From contig NZ_FNHF01000001.1 of the NCBI RefSeq assembly GCF_900103695.1, positions 310,001-374,000 of the forward strand: a stretch of DNA of 64,000 bases. The letters run 5' to 3'. The stretch comes from Sediminibacillus halophilus. GTDB taxonomy: Bacteria; Bacillota; Bacilli; Bacillales; Amphibacillaceae. The translations under genes and the position numbers were made by a program. The notes beneath the pieces were generated by a model, which was given only the letters and a program-made list of their open reading frames with translations, did not search any database and was not told the DNA's origin. Below are positions 1 to 8,085 of this stretch, one piece after another. Numbering within the stretch: position 1 is the first letter of the stretch; each line of letters begins with the position of its first letter.

Positions 1-288
1 GATTTTGATGAGAATGAAACGGACTGGAAAGAAGCACTGTTGGAAGCTGCAGAAAGCAATGCCAGTGCAAGAATCCATCCGGTGTTGAAGCGTCCTGATG
101 AAAAAATAGTGACAGAACAAGCATACGAAAATCCACGATTTGTGGAAGATATCGTACGATTGGTTGCTGCAGATTTGTACGAGCTTCCGTTTGTTGAAAA
201 GTTCACGATCTCTTGCAAGAATGAGGAATCAATCCATTTGCACGACGCGGTAGCAACGTTATCCTTTGACAAAAACACAGATGCGTAG
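1..288 (+). CDS. folE2: GTP cyclohydrolase FolE2, C-terminal part (5' end outside window)
   Basis: The reading frame is open from base 1 and stops with TAG at 286-288, giving the last 95 residues of a longer protein. The segments [19 protein letters not shown] and ESIHLHDA are typical of the C-terminus of the type IB GTP cyclohydrolase (FolE2), which converts GTP to dihydroneopterin triphosphate, the first step of folate synthesis. FolE2 is the metal-flexible form often used when zinc is scarce. The N-terminal part lies outside the window, so its regulation cannot be seen. The next gene, yidD, starts a few bases after the stop. Confidence 0.85.
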   Translation, partial: DFDENETDWKEALLEAAESNASARIHPVLKRPDEKIVTEQAYENPRFVEDIVRLVAADLYELPFVEKFTISCKNEESIHLHDAVATLSFDKNTDA

Positions 289-297
289 GAGATGCGG

Positions 298-525
298 ATG
301 AAACGATTGTTTATCCTATTTATTAAGATGTATCAAAAGATGATCAGTCCTATAAAGCCTCCGACATGCCGTTTTTATCCTACTTGTTCCCAATATGGAG
401 TAGAATCATTTGAACGCTTCGGCGTTATAAAAGGCGGCTTTTTGACAATCAAACGATTGTTAAAATGCCATCCGTTCCATCCGGGGGGTTTTGATCCTGT
501 TCCAGAGAAAAAAAGAAAAAAATAA
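298..525 (+). CDS. yidD: YidD, membrane protein insertion efficiency factor
   Basis: This 75-residue protein carries the YidD signature: a short amphipathic N-terminus, [10 protein letters not shown], a GVIKGG segment and CHPFHPGG. The family sits at the inner face of the membrane and helps YidC/OxaA insert proteins. The ATG at 298 is preferred over the one at 292 because the AGGAG at 287-291 is six bases upstream of 298 but touches 292. That Shine-Dalgarno overlaps the folE2 stop, so the two genes are probably co-transcribed. A terminator hairpin follows at 535-566. Confidence 0.92.
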   Translation: MKRLFILFIKMYQKMISPIKPPTCRFYPTCSQYGVESFERFGVIKGGFLTIKRLLKCHPFHPGGFDPVPEKKRKK

Positions 526-534
526 AGTAAGACC

Positions 535-566
535 CAAACCTCTCGTACCTATGGGAGGTTTTGCTT
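535..566 (+). terminator. Rho-independent terminator after yidD
   Basis: AAACCTC and GAGGTTT form a hairpin followed by a T-rich run. It lies ten bases after the yidD stop. Confidence 0.7.
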
Positions 567-638
567 TTATCCCTCTTCCGGAATATTTCCGACTGAAAGA
601 AGAATAATAAACAGTGAATCTGATTGGAGGGATATTAA

Positions 639-1517
639 TTGTTTACTCATATAAAAGAATTGCAGTACAATGCCAAACCCACCAGCCCCGATCCCGTATA
701 TGCCAAAAAGCTTCAGGAAATACTAGGTGGTCAATTCGGGGAGATTACGGTGATGATGCAGTACTTGTTCCAAGGATGGAATTGCCGTGCAGAACAAAAA
801 TACAAAGATATGCTTCTGGACATTGGAACCGAAGAGATCGCACATGTTGAAATGATCGCAACCATGATTGCTCAATTATTAGACGGCGCCCCGGCAAAAG
901 AACAGGAGGAGGCTGCCGCTAAAAACCCTGCTGTCGAAGCAGTACTGGGAGGCATGAACCCTCAACATATTATTGTTTCCGGACTAGGAGCTACACCGAC
1001 AGACAGTGTCGGTTATCCTTGGAACTCGCGTTATACCATAGCTAGTGGCAACCTTTTGGCAGATTTCCGAGCAAATTTAAACGCGGAATCACAAGGCCGC
1101 CTTCAGGTTGTCCGATTGTATGAATCGACGACAGATCCCGGAGTCAGAGATATGCTTTCCTTTTTGATAGCGAGAGATACGATGCATCAGAATCAATGGA
1201 TGGCCGCTATCGAAGAACTGGAGGCTAATCAAAAAGCCATTGTACCGAGTACTTTTCCACAAAACCTTGAAAAACAAGAGGTTTCTTATTCGTTCATGAA
1301 CTTCTCAGAAGGGGAGGAAAGCTCAGACGGCAGATGGGCAAAAGGAAAGAGCATGGATGGGCAGGCTTCTTTTGAGTATGTTTCAAAACCAGAAGCGATG
1401 GGGCAAAACCCTCAACTTCAGCCTTCACCAGCATATATTCATGGTACTGTCCCACCCGATATGATCCCACCCGAAACCGACCAGGCAAATTTTCAAAGTC
1501 CATCCAATAACACTTGA
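639..1517 (+). CDS. Manganese (non-heme) catalase
   Basis: This 292-residue protein is a dimanganese catalase, which splits hydrogen peroxide into water and oxygen. The expected metal ligands are visible: Glu35 (FGEITVMMQ), Glu66 and His69 (EEIAHVEM), Glu150 (NAESQGRL) and His183 (DTMHQNQW). The length fits the B. subtilis YdbD type and is longer than the spore-coat protein CotJC. The start is a TTG with TTGGAGG at 624-630 at good spacing. It has its own transcription unit after the yidD terminator. No PerR or SigB site was convincing upstream. The last 60 residues are proline-rich and variable, as is common in this family. Confidence 0.92.
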   Translation: MFTHIKELQYNAKPTSPDPVYAKKLQEILGGQFGEITVMMQYLFQGWNCRAEQKYKDMLLDIGTEEIAHVEMIATMIAQLLDGAPAKEQEEAAAKNPAVEAVLGGMNPQHIIVSGLGATPTDSVGYPWNSRYTIASGNLLADFRANLNAESQGRLQVVRLYESTTDPGVRDMLSFLIARDTMHQNQWMAAIEELEANQKAIVPSTFPQNLEKQEVSYSFMNFSEGEESSDGRWAKGKSMDGQASFEYVSKPEAMGQNPQLQPSPAYIHGTVPPDMIPPETDQANFQSPSNNT

Positions 1518-1555
1518 TGACAGTGGCTGACTAAATGCAGAGTGATAGAAGGAAT

Positions 1556-1612
1556 AACCGAACGATGATTCGAAATTTTAAACGATCGAACGCGTTCGGT
1601 TGTTCTTTATAG
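1556..1612. terminator. Inverted repeat between convergent genes, possible bidirectional terminator
   Basis: AACCGAACG at 1556-1564 and CGTTCGGTT at 1593-1601 form a 9-bp stem around a 28-base loop, which itself holds CGAT/ATCG complementarity. It sits between the end of the catalase gene (plus) and the end of the hydrolase gene (minus). The rest of the 1518-1844 gap holds no recognised gene. Confidence 0.4.
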
Positions 1613-1844
1613 TAATTGTGCATTGACTTATATAAATTGAAGCAAGAAATCCAGTATCATAACGTTGTGATAAGAAGTATCCTCACTTAATCAACGGGAG
1701 AATAGAACTCTAACCCTAGGGAGACCTCCTTCCTTCGCTATTTTTTCCGGTATGTAAACAACTGAATGAATAAGTTCCTTTCCTACACTGAATCGAACTT
1801 TTCCACGATAGTCAGTAAGCGTAACCATTAGATGGTTCGTATAT

Positions 1845-2756
1845 TCAGGGATAAGCTTTAATTTGCTCTCTTTCCTTTTCTGAATCCTGCTCCATAATAA
1901 ATGCCAATTTATCCAATACATCTTCCCCGCTCCAGTGTACATAATGTCCACTGTTTACCGGCATGTATTTAACCGGGAGATTTTTCTTTTCCTGCAGTCT
2001 TGCTATGCTCCTTTTAGTCAGTCGGAATTGTTTCGGATTTATGTTGGTAAAAGTGCCATATATTAGATATGTCGGCACAGTTAATTCCGTTACAAGATTT
2101 GGTAAGTTAAGATTATAATACCCGAATAAAAGATTCATACCGGCAGCAGTCAGTTCTGGGGATTGTCGTAAAGCTTCCTGGACATACGTACTGTTCTCAA
2201 TTCCGACAATATCACAAAAACGCTCGACCCTCTCTCCCTCATTTTCCTGCTCAGCATTGCTTTCGGAAAATAACCCGGTCAGCCTTTCCATAAACGAAAT
2301 CCCTTTCAGATGATAACCTATATTTAACAAAGGAAACAAAAGCGCAAAGGGTCCGAATTCCTGAAAAGGTACCCGTGGAAAAGATTTATGCCCAGCATCC
2401 AATAAAATAAACTGTTTTACCCTTTCTGGATAATGAACAGCGAATGACAATGCAACGGCTCCCCCTAGTGAATGGGCAATGATGTCGGCAGAATGGATGT
2501 GTTGTTGATCAAGGTATTCTTTCAACCAATCAGCCAATCGTTTCGCTGTGCACTTCTCGTCCAATCCTTTACTTTTTCCATAACCCGGAAGATCGAGAAG
2601 GTGTGTCTGGCAGAAAGCACTTAGTCTATCGGCAATATTCAGCCCTTCCAGCCCAGAAAATCCAGCCGCGGGCAAAAATACTATTGGTTTTCCAATGCCT
2701 ACTTTTCTCACATAAAAATCATTAAAGCTGTTTTTTTCTTTTTGAATCTGTTTCAT
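1845..2756 (-). CDS. Alpha/beta-hydrolase fold protein
   Basis: This 303-residue protein has the alpha/beta-hydrolase layout. An oxyanion-loop region (VFLPAAGFSG) comes near residue 30, LLDLPGYGKSKG follows, and the nucleophile elbow is AHSLGGA with Ser near residue 117. The final His is probably in SGHYVHW. A cap region between the strands suggests an esterase, lipase or epoxide-hydrolase-like enzyme, but the substrate cannot be read from sequence. It is a single-gene unit converging on the catalase. The gene upstream on the same strand is an unrelated permease. Confidence 0.8.
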   Translation of the reverse strand: MKQIQKEKNSFNDFYVRKVGIGKPIVFLPAAGFSGLEGLNIADRLSAFCQTHLLDLPGYGKSKGLDEKCTAKRLADWLKEYLDQQHIHSADIIAHSLGGAVALSFAVHYPERVKQFILLDAGHKSFPRVPFQEFGPFALLFPLLNIGYHLKGISFMERLTGLFSESNAEQENEGERVERFCDIVGIENSTYVQEALRQSPELTAAGMNLLFGYYNLNLPNLVTELTVPTYLIYGTFTNINPKQFRLTKRSIARLQEKKNLPVKYMPVNSGHYVHWSGEDVLDKLAFIMEQDSEKEREQIKAYP

Positions 2757-2799
2757 AATTTGGTTACTCCTTTAAATAAGCATTCAAACCTCTAATTGT

Positions 2800-3552
2800 C
2801 TAAAACAACAACCTGACAGCTCCGAGTGCAGCAAAGCACAAAACTAGAACCTGAAACGTTTTCTGGGGGATGAACTTCAAAAGATAGACACCGAGAAATG
2901 CGCCGGCAATTATCGCAGCCGTCATGTACAAGTTGAACAGGGCCGAATCGGTAGTTATCAATCCTAAGGAGATGTAAAACGGAACTTTGATTATATTCAC
3001 ACATAGAAAAAACCAAGCTCCTGTACCGATAAACTCCTGTTTCGGCAAGCCCTTGACCAATAAATAGACAGCCATCACTCCTCCCGCTGCATTTCCCACC
3101 ATGGTGGTGAATCCTCCCAACACTCCCATGAAAACGGTGAACCAATTCGATTCAGGCAGCAGCTGATTAAATCTTTCCCCAAGCTTGCTCCGGAATACGT
3201 GTAAAAGAACCATGGAAAGAACGATGCTCCCGACTAACGGTTTAAGTTGTCTGCTGCTTACATGATCCAACACGAAGTAGCCTGCCACAATGCCCGCCAA
3301 CACCCATGGAAGCAAGGAAATCAAATATTTCCATACGACATTCCTGCGATAATAAGTAACAGCAAAAATATCTCCTATAATCAACATCGGTACCAAAATA
3401 CCGACAGATTGCTTTGCGGGAAAGACAAACATCATGACAGTCACTACCAGTATCCCCAAGCTCGGTATTCCTGCCTTCGCAAATCCGATAAAAACGCTGC
3501 ATAGAATCACAATCAGCCATTGCAGTAATGACAGGTCAAAAATGACGCTCAC
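2800..3552 (-). CDS. TauE/SafE family membrane permease
   Basis: This is a 250-residue, very hydrophobic protein with about eight membrane segments in two similar halves. GFAKAGIPSLGILVV near the start and GGFTTMVGNAAGGVMAVY in the middle are typical of the TauE/SafE (DUF81) family, linked to export of sulfite or small organic sulfonates and acids. The substrate is unknown. The start is uncertain: the GTG at 3552 overlaps the Shine-Dalgarno AGAGG, and the codon at ideal spacing (3543) is ATT. Confidence 0.85.
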   Translation of the reverse strand: MSVIFDLSLLQWLIVILCSVFIGFAKAGIPSLGILVVTVMMFVFPAKQSVGILVPMLIIGDIFAVTYYRRNVVWKYLISLLPWVLAGIVAGYFVLDHVSSRQLKPLVGSIVLSMVLLHVFRSKLGERFNQLLPESNWFTVFMGVLGGFTTMVGNAAGGVMAVYLLVKGLPKQEFIGTGAWFFLCVNIIKVPFYISLGLITTDSALFNLYMTAAIIAGAFLGVYLLKFIPQKTFQVLVLCFAALGAVRLLF

Positions 3553-3799
3553 CTCTTTTTCTTTTTATTCCTAAGCATAACGGATTGACAAGCAGAAGTT
3601 CTAGCTTGAAAATAAATAAATAACAAGCATCTAAAGGACGAAACAGCCTCTTGACTATTTCTTCTTTTTTCAACAAAAACCTTTTTGTTCTTACAAAATT
3701 TTTCGTGAGTTGGCGTCAGTCGAAAGGAAATAAAGGGGTTTTAGGACAACTTATTTCGTTAATACAAACGATAACAGGTGCGAAAGGAGTTTGATAATA

Positions 3800-4081
3800 G
3801 TGGATTTGCAAATTTCAGAATCAGCCACACAATGGTATATTGAAGAATTGGATTTAGATAAAAATGAGCAAGTGCGTTTTTTTGTACGTTATGGCGGCGT
3901 AGGAGGTCATCAGCCAGGCTTTTCACTTGGGGTGACCAGAGAAGACCCTGAAAATCCGACAGCCGATTCAACAGTAAATGGGATTCATTTTTTTATAGAA
4001 GAAGATGATTCCTGGTATTTTGACGGTGCTGACCTGCAAGTTGAAATGGACTCCGAGGAACCGAAATTTCTATACAAGTGA
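3800..4081 (+). CDS. yneR: HesB/YadR-like protein YneR
   Basis: This 93-residue protein belongs to the small HesB-like YneR family of Bacillus. FFVRYGGVGGHQPGFSLGV and GIHFFIEEDDSWYFDG are the recognisable blocks. Unlike true IscA-type scaffolds it lacks the conserved cysteines, so an iron-sulfur role is doubtful and the function is unknown. The GTG at 3800 lies ten bases after AAAGGAG (3783-3789); the TTG at 3791 would be too close. It converges on yneQ and yneP, a pairing also found in B. subtilis. Confidence 0.85.
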   Translation: MDLQISESATQWYIEELDLDKNEQVRFFVRYGGVGGHQPGFSLGVTREDPENPTADSTVNGIHFFIEEDDSWYFDGADLQVEMDSEEPKFLYK

Positions 4082-4108
4082 TGAAAGAAGTAAATCTGGT
4101 GTTAAATC

Positions 4109-4144
4109 AAAAAGGAAAATCGAACGAATTCGGTTTTCCTTTTG
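4109..4144. terminator. Bidirectional terminator between yneR and yneQ
   Basis: AAAAGGAAAA with CGAA pairs with TTCG and TTTTCCTTTT in a long hairpin flanked by A and T runs. It can serve both converging genes. Confidence 0.75.
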
Positions 4145-4205
4145 TCCCCTATACTTTTCCCCATCCACTGATAATAGAATGTACACTGGGCGGGAATGTT
4201 TCCCT

Positions 4206-4505
4206 TTATATATGAAACTTTTCCAATTGCCCCCATTGCCTTTCGGCAGTTAAAATTTGTTTTTGTCTTTCACCAAGTAAATCATAATGAGGGTACTTAT
4301 CATCGTAGTGTATCCAAGAAGGATCCAACCCGTATTGCTTTCCCCACTTTATCAATTTATCTACATCACTACACCCTGCTTTTGTAACAGTATCACATTC
4401 AGGGAATCTTGAATCAAGCCAATAGTGAGTAAGAAAAGCGATTTTACCGTTTTCTACCTCCCTTTTCCACTTATTCAGCTCTTTCCTTTTTAATCCAAAG
4501 GCCAT
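4206..4505 (-). CDS. yneQ: Conserved hypothetical protein YneQ
   Basis: This 99-residue soluble protein matches the YneQ family by sequence and position next to yneP. It starts MAFGLKRKELNKWKREV and contains the aromatic-rich segments THYWLDSRFPECDTVTKAGC and GLDPSWIHYDDKYPHYDLLG. No catalytic motif is recognised and no function is known. It begins three bases after the yneP stop, so it is translated from the same transcript. Confidence 0.8.
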   Translation of the reverse strand: MAFGLKRKELNKWKREVENGKIAFLTHYWLDSRFPECDTVTKAGCSDVDKLIKWGKQYGLDPSWIHYDDKYPHYDLLGERQKQILTAERQWGQLEKFHI

Positions 4506-4508
4506 CCG

Positions 4509-4931
4509 TTATTCTCCTTTCATGGCATCAAGGTATGCTTGATGCCAGTCTGGAAGGGATTTTCTTATGGAAACCGGTCGAAAAGATTCCTTTTTCACCA
4601 CGACATGCCTGGTGGAACCTGTGACTGCAGTATTTCCTTCTGCATTATAAATCCGATAACCGTATGATACTCGCAGCCCATCGTATTCCTTAATCCAAGT
4701 ATCCACAAATGCTTCTTCTCCATAGCGAATTGGATGTTTGAATGATAAATCGGCATCCACCACTGGAGATACGACCCCTAAGTTTTCCATTTCATGATAT
4801 TGAAACCCTAGTTCTTCAATAAATGAAGTCCGGCCAATTTCAAACCAAACCAAATAGTTGGCATGGTAAACGACCCCCATTTGATCGGTCTCTTGGTATC
4901 TCACCTTTATTGGTGTTTTCACTATTTTCAT
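4509..4931 (-). CDS. yneP: YneP, 4-hydroxybenzoyl-CoA-type acyl-CoA thioesterase
   Basis: This 140-residue hotdog-fold thioesterase carries the 4HBT motif: RYQETDQMGVVYHANYLVWFE with the catalytic Asp in ETDQMG, followed by IGRTSFIEELG. The family hydrolyses short or medium acyl-CoA thioesters; the true substrate is unknown. Its ATG overlaps the stop of the double-AAA gene upstream by four bases (ATGA), which indicates translational coupling. Confidence 0.88.
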   Translation of the reverse strand: MKIVKTPIKVRYQETDQMGVVYHANYLVWFEIGRTSFIEELGFQYHEMENLGVVSPVVDADLSFKHPIRYGEEAFVDTWIKEYDGLRVSYGYRIYNAEGNTAVTGSTRHVVVKKESFRPVSIRKSLPDWHQAYLDAMKGE

Positions 4932-7225
4932 GGTCTTTTCCCCCTAATCGTACTCCAAGCCTGGGCGAAGTCTTCTTTCGTCAAAAGCTGATTCACTTCG
5001 GCAGTGCTCTGTTGTTCTTCTATAATACGAAGTGCCTGGAATTGAACAGCTTCGTCCACTAAATTGACTGCAAATCTTGCATTTCCATCAATTTCATGTT
5101 CCTGATATTGTTCGTTCAAGTAATGATCCGCTTCTTCATCTAATTGATAATGATATTCCTCGAGATGGGACTTGGTGATCTTCATCAAATCTTCGGCCTG
5201 ATAATCCGGGAAATAAAAATATTTTTTAAAACGGGATTCAAGCCCTGGATTGCTGGAAATAAACTGCTCCATTTCTCTGGTATAACCTGCGAGTATCACC
5301 ACCAGATTTTCATTGTGCTTGGTCATCTCGTCAACAAGGGTGTCAATAGCTTCCTTTCCGAAATCTTTATCACCTCGGTATAGACTGTATGCTTCATCAA
5401 TGAACAGCACGCCTCCAAGGGCCTCCCTGACTTTTTGCTTTGTTTTAATGGAAGTTTGGCCGACAAACCCAGCAACAAGGTCGCTTCGCGAGGCAACAAC
5501 CAGGTGTCCTCTTTTTAACAAGCCGCATTCGTTAAGCACCTGTGAATAGATGTTGGCAACTGTTGTTTTACCAGTGCCGGGATTCCCGGAAAATATAGCG
5601 TGTAATTGAATCGGAACGGTTGGAAGACCTTGCTGTTTTCTTTGTTGTTGTATTCGGACAAATGAAGAAAGCTTTTTCACTTCCTCTTTCACATTTTCCA
5701 ATCCTATCAGATTATCCAAACGCTGCATCGGTTGTTGTTCTTCTGATTCATCATTCAAGTCTTCAAGATCTTCGGTATCAATTCTCATATGGTCGAGCCA
5801 GTTTTCACCGGCAGTACGTTGTTTATACGCTCCCTTACGAAAAATGGCCCGTAAAACCAAGTCTCTGACCGTCCTGGCGTTGCCGAAGGTTTCATCTACT
5901 CTGGATTTTTCTATTAATCCTTCAAATTTACGCAACGCTTGTTCTGTAAAAAAGTAATCATTATTTAATGCTGTCTTTTCAGCAATTTGTAGTAACTCGT
6001 CGGTCTTAAAGTCGGGAAGCGTAATATGATTCGGTTCGGGAAAACGACTGCGCAAACCAGGATTTGCCCAAAGAAATTGCCGCATTTCTTCAGGATAACC
6101 TGCAAGAATTACCGCAAACCGGTCTGCATATTCCTTGCTGGTCATACTGGATACCAACGTGTCAATAACGGCTTGTCCATAATCATTACCGCTTTGACCT
6201 TCCCGTTTCAAACTGTAAGCTTCATCGATAAATAATATCCCGCCCACTGATTGTCTTACATAGTTGACGGTGTTTTCCTCGCTCTGTCCGACGTAGGAAC
6301 CGACTAAGTGCGCCCGATTTACTTCGGTGACCTGGTTTGTTTCCAACAGTCCAAGTTCATGGTAAATAGCTGCCAGCAGTCTGGCAATGGTTGTTTTACC
6401 TGTACCTGGATTTCCACTGATAATCATATGGAGTCCCGGCTCGTCGACCATTTGGAAGCCAAGCTCTTTTCGTTCTTTTTGGTATTTTAAATAGTGATAA
6501 TATTGATGAATATATTGCTTGATTTCCTTCATTCCTATTAAATCATCAAGAATTTTCAGGGGATCTTCTTGATTAGCTTGTTTAAACGCGTCAGGAAGCA
6601 GAGTGGATAATTCCGATTTCCACTTAACAATTTCTTTTACTTGCTTGTTTAATTGTTGAACCGGCAGCCCGGTTTTTTTATTTTCAATCGCATCCCCTGC
6701 CTCTTTTAGCATATCCAGTAAACGGTATATTCGATCGAGGATTTGAGAAACGACTTGTGATAAACGGCTGTCATCGAACTCTTCCTGAATCAAGCTGTTT
6801 TTATTTAAAAATTCATCCATTTCCACTGACAGTTCACGTATTTTTTTTAATTTAGCGGGATCAAAATCTGTTTCCCTGATAGCCCATTCTGCCAACGGAA
6901 GCTTTTCCAGTTCGGAGTAAAAATTTAAATAGGTTTTGATACTTTTTAATTCCTGTAATACCACCGGCTTTTCAATCAATTTACCTGTTTCTTTCAAAAG
7001 GAGATCAACAATGTGGTCATCTTCTTGATTTCGTTTTAATCGATGAAAGGCAACGATCATGTACACAACTGCTTGATGAAATTCTGAAATCTCCCTTGTT
7101 CCGTTTTGCCAGTCATTAACAAGTCGGAGTGCCTCTACCTCGCTAAAAGGGGGATGTTGGTTGATTGTCGTCCATTGCTCAAGTTGTCCGGTTATTGTTA
7201 TGTTGTCTCTATCAGTAATTGCCAC
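4928..7225 (-). CDS. Two-domain AAA+ ATPase of the CbbX/SpoVK type
   Basis: This 765-residue protein has a mostly helical N-terminal region (residues 1-230) followed by two CbxX/CfqX-type AAA+ modules. The first has Walker A GNPGTGKTT near residue 270 and Walker B GGILFIDEAYSL near 330. The second has a second GNPGTGKTT near 547 and GGVLFIDEAYSL near 605. Each has a GYPEEM- or GYTREM-like sensor segment and a downstream arginine (LRSRFPE, LESRFKK). It resembles two copies of SpoVK joined, and spoVK itself is at 30865-31779. CbbX-type ATPases remodel protein complexes; the target here is unknown. Its neighbours are spore genes (tlp, sspN) and yneP, so a role in late sporulation is inference only. 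Confidence 0.85.
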   Translation of the reverse strand: MAITDRDNITITGQLEQWTTINQHPPFSEVEALRLVNDWQNGTREISEFHQAVVYMIVAFHRLKRNQEDDHIVDLLLKETGKLIEKPVVLQELKSIKTYLNFYSELEKLPLAEWAIRETDFDPAKLKKIRELSVEMDEFLNKNSLIQEEFDDSRLSQVVSQILDRIYRLLDMLKEAGDAIENKKTGLPVQQLNKQVKEIVKWKSELSTLLPDAFKQANQEDPLKILDDLIGMKEIKQYIHQYYHYLKYQKERKELGFQMVDEPGLHMIISGNPGTGKTTIARLLAAIYHELGLLETNQVTEVNRAHLVGSYVGQSEENTVNYVRQSVGGILFIDEAYSLKREGQSGNDYGQAVIDTLVSSMTSKEYADRFAVILAGYPEEMRQFLWANPGLRSRFPEPNHITLPDFKTDELLQIAEKTALNNDYFFTEQALRKFEGLIEKSRVDETFGNARTVRDLVLRAIFRKGAYKQRTAGENWLDHMRIDTEDLEDLNDESEEQQPMQRLDNLIGLENVKEEVKKLSSFVRIQQQRKQQGLPTVPIQLHAIFSGNPGTGKTTVANIYSQVLNECGLLKRGHLVVASRSDLVAGFVGQTSIKTKQKVREALGGVLFIDEAYSLYRGDKDFGKEAIDTLVDEMTKHNENLVVILAGYTREMEQFISSNPGLESRFKKYFYFPDYQAEDLMKITKSHLEEYHYQLDEEADHYLNEQYQEHEIDGNARFAVNLVDEAVQFQALRIIEEQQSTAEVNQLLTKEDFAQAWSTIRGKRP

Positions 7226-7381
7226 TTTCGATTCCGCTCCCTTCCATTCAAACCTTATTCTATCACAGGCATTCTATGTTGTAGATTTTCATGCTTCCCC
7301 GCCATTGATGATTATAAATTGCACAATTATTTTCTGTCCTAAATGGGCAGAAACATCCATCTTCCAGTAAATAGCACTATG

Positions 7382-7411
7382 TAAAAAAGAGCCCTGTGAG
7401 GGCTCTTTTTT
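7382..7411 (-). terminator. Terminator after tlp
   Basis: AAAAAAGAGCCC and GGGCTCTTTTTT form a strong hairpin with A and T tails directly after the tlp stop, separating tlp from the AAA+ gene. Confidence 0.85.
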
Positions 7412-7643
7412 ACTGTTGCCGGCTGTCACGATATTCGTCTTTTATTTCTTCACGAAAACCGCGGATTGATTCTTCTCTGCGAGCGTTCTTAGCTTTGATT
7501 TGTTCCTTTTCCTCTCCGGATGCGAACTTCATCGTTTCATGAGCAGCTTCCAGATTGGCAATTGTATTTTGAACCATACCCTGTAGCTTTTCCACATTGT
7601 CAGATCGATCATCAGGATTCGGCTGTGTTCGATGTTTCACCAT
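7410..7643 (-). CDS. tlp: Small acid-soluble spore protein Tlp
   Basis: This 77-residue hydrophilic protein matches Tlp: QPNPDDRSDNVEKLQGMVQN and FASGEEKEQIKAKN followed by REESI. Tlp is packed in the spore core and is made in the forespore late in sporulation. The ATG at 7643 is chosen because AGGAGG lies eight bases upstream; the in-frame TTG at 7649 is too close. It follows sspN closely, as in other Bacillaceae. Confidence 0.93.
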   Translation of the reverse strand: MVKHRTQPNPDDRSDNVEKLQGMVQNTIANLEAAHETMKFASGEEKEQIKAKNARREESIRGFREEIKDEYRDSRQQ

Positions 7644-7655
7644 TGACAAGCCCTC

Positions 7656-7799
7656 CTATTCACCTTTTGTTTGTATCACTTGAGGTTTTCGGTCACTTTT
7701 TACCTGCATTTGTTTTCCCTTATTTCCCCCAGCCTCCAACGGCTGCGTTCCTAGATGTCTGGGGCGGAAATGTTTGCTGTCCTTTTTAGGATTACCCAC
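7656..7799 (-). CDS. sspN: Small acid-soluble spore protein SspN
   Basis: This 47-residue protein starts with GTG at 7799 and reads [19 protein letters not shown] and GGNKGKQMQ, the SspN signature. GGGGG lies a few bases upstream. A longer in-frame extension to 7859 exists but does not resemble the family. SspN is a minor forespore-specific protein of the spore core. The distance to tlp is 12 bases, consistent with a sspN-tlp operon. Confidence 0.9.
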   Translation of the reverse strand: MGNPKKDSKHFRPRHLGTQPLEAGGNKGKQMQVKSDRKPQVIQTKGE

Positions 7800-7860
7800 G
7801 TCGAGTCCCCCTTTCAAAAGGATATCATTATTATTGGCAAAATAAATGCAGTTATGCAAA

Positions 7861-7897
7861 ACAGGAGGACTGATTAGTGATCAGTCCTCCTGTTTTG
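7861..7897 (-). terminator. Terminator overlapping the end of the fbpB-like gene
   Basis: A perfect 14-bp stem (ACAGGAGGACTGAT with its complement, loop TAGTG) is followed on the minus strand by TTTT. The stop codon of the fbpB-like gene lies inside the stem. Confidence 0.85.
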
Positions 7898-8030
7898 ACG
7901 AAAGAACGTTTCTTCGACTGTCGATCCTGTCTTCGATATGATGCAGCAATTGACTGTCGTTTAAAATGGCTTCCCTGTTTTCCTTTATTAAGTCTTCGAG
8001 TGATTTTCGTTTTCTCAAAGAAATGGTCAA
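7881..8030 (-). CDS. FbpB-like small basic protein (Fur-regulated basic protein family)
   Basis: This gene codes for about 47-49 residues. The core reads LRKRKSLEDLIKENREAIL followed by NDSQLLHHIEDRID, matching the FbpB family pattern (basic start, S-x-E-D-L-x-x-E-N, then K/D-x-x-x-I-E). In B. subtilis, FbpA, FbpB and FbpC are Fur-controlled partners of the sRNA FsrA in iron sparing. The start is unsure: AGGAGG (8037-8032) is two bases from TTG 8030 and eight bases from ATT 8024. No clear Fur box was seen. The gene lies between yneN and the sspN-tlp pair and ends in a terminator. Family assignment is by eye. Confidence 0.65.
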   Translation of the reverse strand: MTISLRKRKSLEDLIKENREAILNDSQLLHHIEDRIDSRRNVLSSKQED

Positions 8031-8062
8031 TCCCTCCTCTAACGCCGTTAATAGGAGGATTG
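8028..8062 (-). promoter_or_regulatory. Leader hairpin covering the fbpB-like Shine-Dalgarno
   Basis: On the minus strand, CAATCCTCCT upstream can pair with AGGAGGGATTG, which contains the ribosome-binding site and the TTG. The loop holds a further AACG/CGTT pair. No U-run follows, so it is not a simple terminator. It would hide the Shine-Dalgarno when folded. Confidence 0.55.
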
Positions 8063-8085
8063 CCTAACTTTTCAAAAAATATAAG

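Noticed and set aside
1691-1951. Minus-strand frame of 86 codons overlapping the end of the hydrolase gene
   Set aside because: The last 45 residues look protein-like, but there is no ribosome-binding site, no recognised family, and it overlaps a better gene in another frame.
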